Source: CAG-390 sp045636385
GTDB taxonomy: Bacteria; Bacillota; Clostridia; Oscillospirales; CAG-272
Reading direction: 5' to 3'
Assembly (NCBI GenBank): GCA_045636385.1
Contig: JAZTXK010000048.1
Coordinates: forward strand, 1 to 64,000
Length of the DNA: 64,000 nt
Position numbers and translations under genes: made by a program. The notes beneath the pieces are model-generated. The model was given only the letters and a program-made list of their open reading frames with translations. It ran no database searches and was not told the origin of the DNA. Position 1 is the first letter of the stretch, and each line of letters opens with the position of its first letter. This document shows, one piece after another, positions 59,961 to 64,000 of the stretch.

Positions 59961-60700
59961 TTTGTTCCCTCCATGATGTCATCGATGACGAGCACGTTAA
60001 CTCGTCCGCTTTTTACAGTATAGGTATCAACAGCGATCATACCGTTGCCGAAAAAGGGCGTGTCATCATCGTTTGCGCGCGACTCGTCATACCAATACCC
60101 GAGCCTTGCGGGACGGTGTCCGCAGACGATGATCTTGTCCCGAAGAAGCGCGCCCGCGCGGTAAAACTGCTGCCACTGCGACCAATGCGCCTTTTTCCAG
60201 ACAGCTTCGTCCGCCTCGCGCCAAGCGGGATCGACCGCAGGGCGGTAACCGCCTTCAAAAATATGCGGGAGCCAACCGTGGGTGAAGATATACTTCCCTT
60301 CCTCATAATAATTGACCATCGAATCGATAAAATCTACGATCTCCGCGGTGTTTTCTGCGTATTTCGGGGAAATATTTTCATTTTTCTCTATCGCATCCGC
60401 ACCAAGCAGATCAATAACGGTAATATCGGTACTGTTGGATTTAGCGTCATTGGTCAATTTTCCACCCGCCAGAACCTCGCGCAGCATATCCTCGTGGTTG
60501 CCGCGGAGCAGAATTTTCCGCTCGAGCGAGCGCACAAAATCGTAAACCTGCACATTCTCGCCACCGCGATCAAAAAGATCGCCACAGCTTATGAATATAT
60601 GATCCTCATTCGTTCGGTCAAATCCCGCGTCGTAAAGCGCCTCCATGAGCGCCGCAAAATGACCGTGAACGTCGGATACTGCGAATAATTTTCTGCTCAT
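59957..60700 (-). CDS. Serine/threonine phosphatase-like metallophosphoesterase
   Basis: 247 aa from ATG 60700; a longer frame to 60907 lies inside the GH39-like gene. All PPP-type motifs are present: VSDVHGHF, SCGDLFDRGGEN, LLRGNHEDML, FTHGWLPHI and CGHRPARLGYW. Could hydrolyse protein phosphate or nucleotides such as Ap4A. Starts 1 bp after the GH39-like gene; an unusual pairing for a sugar operon. Confidence 0.88.
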   Translation of the reverse strand: MSRKLFAVSDVHGHFAALMEALYDAGFDRTNEDHIFISCGDLFDRGGENVQVYDFVRSLERKILLRGNHEDMLREVLAGGKLTNDAKSNSTDITVIDLLGADAIEKNENISPKYAENTAEIVDFIDSMVNYYEEGKYIFTHGWLPHIFEGGYRPAVDPAWREADEAVWKKAHWSQWQQFYRAGALLRDKIIVCGHRPARLGYWYDESRANDDDTPFFGNGMIAVDTYTVKSGRVNVLVIDDIMEGTK

Positions 60701-60701
60701 T

Positions 60702-62054
60702 TTACAGCTTCTTGATCTTAATGAGATACGAGGAAAGATTGGGCATTTTGAACGCGGGGGTGAATCTTTCGCCGTAATATGTTGCCTTGCCGACAAGTTC
60801 GAGATCGTGCGATTCGTCGAGCAGGTAATATTCGATCGCGCATCCGCACTCCGCGCCGAAGCCCGAAAGATCGACCTCGACCTCCTCGGGATACTTTCCG
60901 TCATCATCGGAGTAGTGAGTCAGCATTACCGCCGCCTCGCCGTCGCCCACCGCCGCGCAGGCGTAAACGTCGCCGTTATCTATCTCCGCACTTACCGCGC
61001 TATCGAGGCGGTAGAGCTGATTGAACATATAGAAGGGATAGTAACCCTTGAGCTTATCGCATATCCTGTCGGTCGAGAACATACCGTTCATTCCGCCCGG
61101 ACGCGCGTCGTAATACATCAGCATATCGAGCGGCTCATACTGGCACGACTCGATCACCGCCGCGATAAAGGACGCGCCCTTGATGCTTTTCTCGCTTTTG
61201 AGGGTATATATCCAATCGTCACCCTCCCAGCCGCGGACGTAATTCCACTCGTTTAGTATGCTTTCGGTCTCCGTGAAGCCGTATTTGTCAAGCAACTCGC
61301 GCGCCAGGCGCACCTTGGCGACGAAGGTGTGCACGTTTTTGTCGTATCTGTGCCAGGAAAAGAAATCCGGAACGATATCGTTTTCCTTCAGTGCGCGGAA
61401 GAATCCGTCGAGCCACACGGGTCTGAGTCCCGCAACCGCAGGACCACCGATCTTCAGGTGAGGGAAGCACGCCTTCAGATGCTTATGCGCGATGCAGTAA
61501 AGCTCGTAAAACTGCGCCGCCGTACCGCCCCAGCAACGCTTATGCGTCGAATCGTCGGGATCAAGATCGGGCTCATTCCAGATCTCCCAATACTTTATAT
61601 CGTAATGAAATCCGTCCGCCCAGCCCTCGGTATAGTGACGGATAATGTGCTCGCAAATGACCGCCCATTTCTTAAAATCACGCGGCGGAAGTGTACCGTA
61701 TTTTTTAACGCCGTGCTCTATCTTCGAGCCAAGGCGGTAAAACGTGCGAACGCCCGCAAATTCGCAGACCTTGACGTATTCGTCGGTCATAGCGAAATCG
61801 TAAGACTCGGGCAGATAGGGATCGGCATCGAAATTCGTGAAAATATTATGCACGTCGACGGTATGCTCGCCGCCGTAGGTCGAGTAGAACGCGGCATCGT
61901 GATTGCGCGCAAAAGGAATTCCCGCGGCGCGGTAGTCGTCGATATTCGTGATTCGCTGATCGACCGCGAATTTATAAACGGGACCGTTGTTCACCGCGTG
62001 CATCGGCTTCACACAGCCGAGCTTTTTACCAAAATCAATATTTATCCTTGCCAT
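60702..62054 (-). CDS. GH39-like glycoside hydrolase
   Basis: 450 aa, cytosolic. TIM barrel with KYWEIWNEPDLDPD (acid/base Glu, about 158) and ESILNEWNYVRG (nucleophile Glu, about 267), the GH39 beta-xylosidase/iduronidase pattern, then a C-terminal beta-sandwich (VEVDLSGFGAECG). No signal peptide, so acts on imported oligosaccharides. GGAGGTGTAGG precedes the ATG. First gene of a hydrolase-phosphoesterase-nucleotidyltransferase run. Confidence 0.85.
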   Translation of the reverse strand: MARINIDFGKKLGCVKPMHAVNNGPVYKFAVDQRITNIDDYRAAGIPFARNHDAAFYSTYGGEHTVDVHNIFTNFDADPYLPESYDFAMTDEYVKVCEFAGVRTFYRLGSKIEHGVKKYGTLPPRDFKKWAVICEHIIRHYTEGWADGFHYDIKYWEIWNEPDLDPDDSTHKRCWGGTAAQFYELYCIAHKHLKACFPHLKIGGPAVAGLRPVWLDGFFRALKENDIVPDFFSWHRYDKNVHTFVAKVRLARELLDKYGFTETESILNEWNYVRGWEGDDWIYTLKSEKSIKGASFIAAVIESCQYEPLDMLMYYDARPGGMNGMFSTDRICDKLKGYYPFYMFNQLYRLDSAVSAEIDNGDVYACAAVGDGEAAVMLTHYSDDDGKYPEEVEVDLSGFGAECGCAIEYYLLDESHDLELVGKATYYGERFTPAFKMPNLSSYLIKIKKL

Positions 62055-62129
62055 ATCCTACACCTCCGTAGATTTTAATTCATTATATCATTATTCACAG
62101 AGCTTGTCAAGAAATTTATAAGCAAAAAA

Positions 62130-62150
62130 GCAGGGCGAGCCTGCTTTTTG
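62130..62150 (-). terminator. Terminator of the isomerase-like gene
   Basis: GCAGGC pairs with GCCTGC (hairpin 62130-62144), with T-run on the minus strand. Confidence 0.85.
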
Positions 62151-62158
62151 CCAAGTGT

Positions 62159-63016
62159 TTATGCGTTATTCTTATAATACTCAAATCTGCCGATGAGGTA
62201 TTTTCCGACGACTGCCTGATATGCAAGTCCCTCGGCGTACAGATCGGTCGGAAGTCCTGCGAGGAATGCGGATGCCTCGTAGTTGAGGTCGCCCTTATAG
62301 TCGATGTCGGCAAGCGCCTTCATGACGCTTTCCCACTCGACATGGCCGTAGAAAGGCAGGGTGTGGCTGTCGCGGTCGCCGTTGTTATCGTGAACGTGGG
62401 TGCAACCGTGAACGAGGCGGGGACCGATCGCGCGGATAGCCTCTGCGGGGTCAACGCCCTGAAGCAGGCAATGTCCGACGTCGAAGCAAACGGTAAAGAC
62501 CGGATCGTTCAGAGTGTCGAAGAGCTTGTTGAGTCTTTCGGGGGTAGAGGTGACCGAAATTCTGCCGATGTTCTCGATAGCAAGCTTGATGCCGCACTCG
62601 CGAGCAACGGGGATGAGCTTTTTATAGAAATTGAGGTTATACTCAAAAAGGATCTCGGGGTTGCCCTCGACCGAGTAATCAAGATGAGTGCAGGGGTGAA
62701 CGACGATCATCGGCGCGCCGAGGTAAGCAGCGTTCTTGATGCCCTGAACTATCTCGTCAAAGCGCTTTGCAGACTTTTCCTCGTCATCCTTGTAGCTCGA
62801 GGGGAAGGGCGCGTGCGCCTGACAGATTTCAACTCCGCGCGACTTTGCATACTCGCCGAGGGAGCGGTAAAACTCTGCATCGTGCTCGGTGGTGCAGTAT
62901 TCTGCGACGTCGTTGTTGAAATCAATGCCCTCGAATCCCGCCTTTGCGAGAACGTCAAACATATTTTCGATACCGTAAGTATCGTAAAGTCGGATCATAT
63001 TTGCTGAAAGTAACAT
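62159..63016 (-). CDS. Sugar-phosphate isomerase/epimerase (xylose isomerase-like barrel)
   Basis: 285 aa, AP-endonuclease-2 TIM-barrel family. Features: LSANMIRLYDTYGIENMFDV, VEICQAHAPFPSSYKDD, PMIVVHPCTH, LAIENIGR, VCFDVGHCLLQG (metal ligands Asp and His), VHGCTHVHDNNGDRDSHTLPF. All expected metal-binding residues present. Catalyses an isomerisation or epimerisation of a sugar or inositol; substrate unknown. Likely part of glycan catabolism with the GH39-like enzyme. AAGGAG precedes the start. Confidence 0.88.
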   Translation of the reverse strand: MLLSANMIRLYDTYGIENMFDVLAKAGFEGIDFNNDVAEYCTTEHDAEFYRSLGEYAKSRGVEICQAHAPFPSSYKDDEEKSAKRFDEIVQGIKNAAYLGAPMIVVHPCTHLDYSVEGNPEILFEYNLNFYKKLIPVARECGIKLAIENIGRISVTSTPERLNKLFDTLNDPVFTVCFDVGHCLLQGVDPAEAIRAIGPRLVHGCTHVHDNNGDRDSHTLPFYGHVEWESVMKALADIDYKGDLNYEASAFLAGLPTDLYAEGLAYQAVVGKYLIGRFEYYKNNA

Positions 63017-63088
63017 CGGATCATCTCCTTAGTATATTAATGTAATTTAATTATATCACACTCGCCGCGAGGTGTCAAGATTTTTATT

Positions 63089-64000
63089 TCAAAATGCCAT
63101 TCTTGCCCATCCCTCAGCAGAGATCGGCTCGAGCCCGAGCATTTCGCGCCCAAGATCGACGTAGTATCGGTATGTGTCAATATGCACTCCGTTCGGAATG
63201 CGGTGATCAAGTGCAAAAATCGTGCCGCCGCCCATAAGATTCGGCGCAAGACGGTATTCGAGCTCCGCCCGGACCGCATCGCGGCCTTTGACCAGAGCGT
63301 GCTTGTCAATTCCGCCCTTGAAGCAGAGCTTTGCCCCGTATTTCTTGCGAAGCTCAACGATATCGTTGCCGCCAACAGGCTCCATCGGATGAATGCAGTT
63401 GAGTCCGCAGTCGATGAGATCGCCGAGGATCGGCGACATATCGCCGTCGCTGTCCTGCGAGAAGAGCTTTGCGCCGTAAGCCCTCGCCGCTTCCCATACG
63501 CGCAGATAGTAGGGCTTGAAAAACTCCCTGATCTGCGTCGGTCCGAACAAGGGCCCCGACTTTCCCGCCATATCCTCGTGGACGATCAGGCAGTCGATCG
63601 GAACGATATCGCCGACTCGCTCGATAACACGGACGGCGGTGTCAGCGAAGGTTTCAAGCATATCGCGGAGCATTTCGGGTTCCTCGTAGCACGCGATGCA
63701 AAGCTCCGCCTCGCCCATGAGCTGACGCGGCTGGTCGAATGCGCCGAGCATAGATATGACAGAAAGCGATCCGCGCTCCCATTCCTTTTTCTGTTCAAGC
63801 AGCCGCTCGCGGTTGATGCGCCGCTCGTCAAAAGCGTACCAATGCTTTACTCTCTCCCAATCCTCGGGAGTCGCAACGGGGTGGTCGAGCGGCAACGCAA
63901 GCGTTGCGCTGCTCTTTATCAGCTTCGTGTGGCGCCCCATATTGTCGATCGCAAGTGTGATCTCGGGCGTATCCTCAAGAATTTGCGCTTTCATTCCTGT
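63089..64000 (-). CDS. URO-D-like protein, partial (5' end beyond window)
   Basis: The visible 303 codons stay open to the window edge, and the first Met at 63994 corresponds to mid N-terminal region of the family, so the true start is outside. Uroporphyrinogen decarboxylase superfamily: SVISMLGAFDQPRQLMG, IVHEDMAGKSGPLFGPTQIREFF, FSQDSDGDMSPILGDLIDCG and LCFKGGIDKHAL. Catabolic members of this superfamily act as corrinoid methyltransferases, which is more likely than heme synthesis given the context. Confidence 0.82.
   Translation of the reverse strand, partial: TGMKAQILEDTPEITLAIDNMGRHTKLIKSSATLALPLDHPVATPEDWERVKHWYAFDERRINRERLLEQKKEWERGSLSVISMLGAFDQPRQLMGEAELCIACYEEPEMLRDMLETFADTAVRVIERVGDIVPIDCLIVHEDMAGKSGPLFGPTQIREFFKPYYLRVWEAARAYGAKLFSQDSDGDMSPILGDLIDCGLNCIHPMEPVGGNDIVELRKKYGAKLCFKGGIDKHALVKGRDAVRAELEYRLAPNLMGGGTIFALDHRIPNGVHIDTYRYYVDLGREMLGLEPISAEGWARMAF

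Noticed and set aside
1..64000. CRISPR arrays, rRNA, tRNA genes, insertion sequences
   Set aside because: No regularly spaced direct repeats of 23-40 bp, no tRNA-like cloverleaf noticed by eye, no transposase or integrase protein. A tRNA search by program was not possible.

Overview
The window looks like chromosome of an anaerobic, low-to-mid-GC Bacillota, most likely an uncultivated gut Clostridia. The reasons are the gene families present (YitT, DUF5058, DUF1538 with PII, MATE, ECF/DUF4367 modules, BlaI/M56, a lysine riboswitch ahead of dapA), the Gram-positive style ribosome sites and sigma-A promoters, and many predicted lipoproteins. I see no rRNA, tRNA, CRISPR array, prophage or insertion sequence. 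This taxonomic reading is inference.

Layout. 1-2.3 kb: a hairpin cluster, a sulfatase and a DUF3916-like protein. 2.4-13.9 kb: an XRE membrane regulator, an ECF sigma/DUF4367 module, then a tandem array of repeated units. Each ancestral unit is gene A (140-aa secreted), gene B (about 170-aa secreted) and gene C (about 470-aa lipoprotein). Unit 1 is complete, units 2 and 3 have lost A, and unit 4 keeps only C; A survives as short remnants. 13.9-17.1 kb: YitT, an inositol-phosphatase-family enzyme, an RpiB/LacAB isomerase and a YwaF-like protein. 17.3-22.4 kb: a minus-strand operon with a membrane-anchored McrB-like AAA+ ATPase, a DUF2357-like zinc-ribbon partner, a YdcF-like protein and two small immunity-like proteins. 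22.5-25.7 kb: dapA-dapB-ddh behind a lysine riboswitch. 25.8-38.9 kb: a DtxR-family regulator, three more ECF modules, a pcp/ArsR-AraC regulator facing a split Zn/Cd/Pb-type P-ATPase, and a HemL-like/SCP2-like pair. 39-47.5 kb: a PAP2-DUF5058-membrane-M20 cluster, PII/DUF1538, MATE and a tyrosine phosphatase. 47.5-51.6 kb: a DUF4838 protein and a BlaI/M56 system with a non-PBP sensor. 52-59 kb: a RyR / TrkA-N-RyR membrane pair behind a nucleoside phosphorylase-GDPD-SASA esterase operon. 59-64 kb: nucleotidyltransferase, metallophosphoesterase, GH39-like hydrolase, sugar isomerase-like protein and a URO-D-like protein cut by the window edge.

How the parts connect. The ECF modules link several scattered loci. 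Two modules use DUF4367 proteins, a third has an anti-sigma-like membrane protein carrying the same propeller-like domain as the C lipoproteins, and a fourth carries leucine-rich repeats. All six propeller-like proteins share a C-L-[DN]-x-x-C-N-H...C motif outside the membrane. A promoter-like element, TTGAA[GC]-N20-TA[TC]ATATA, follows both DUF4367 modules and recurs as an orphan inside the array, so the ECF factors plausibly drive the exported genes. This ECF / propeller-lipoprotein / diversified secreted-protein array is my first candidate for an undescribed system. The membrane McrB-DUF2357 operon and the TrkA-N/RyR pair are the next two candidates, both plausibly conflict or stress systems.
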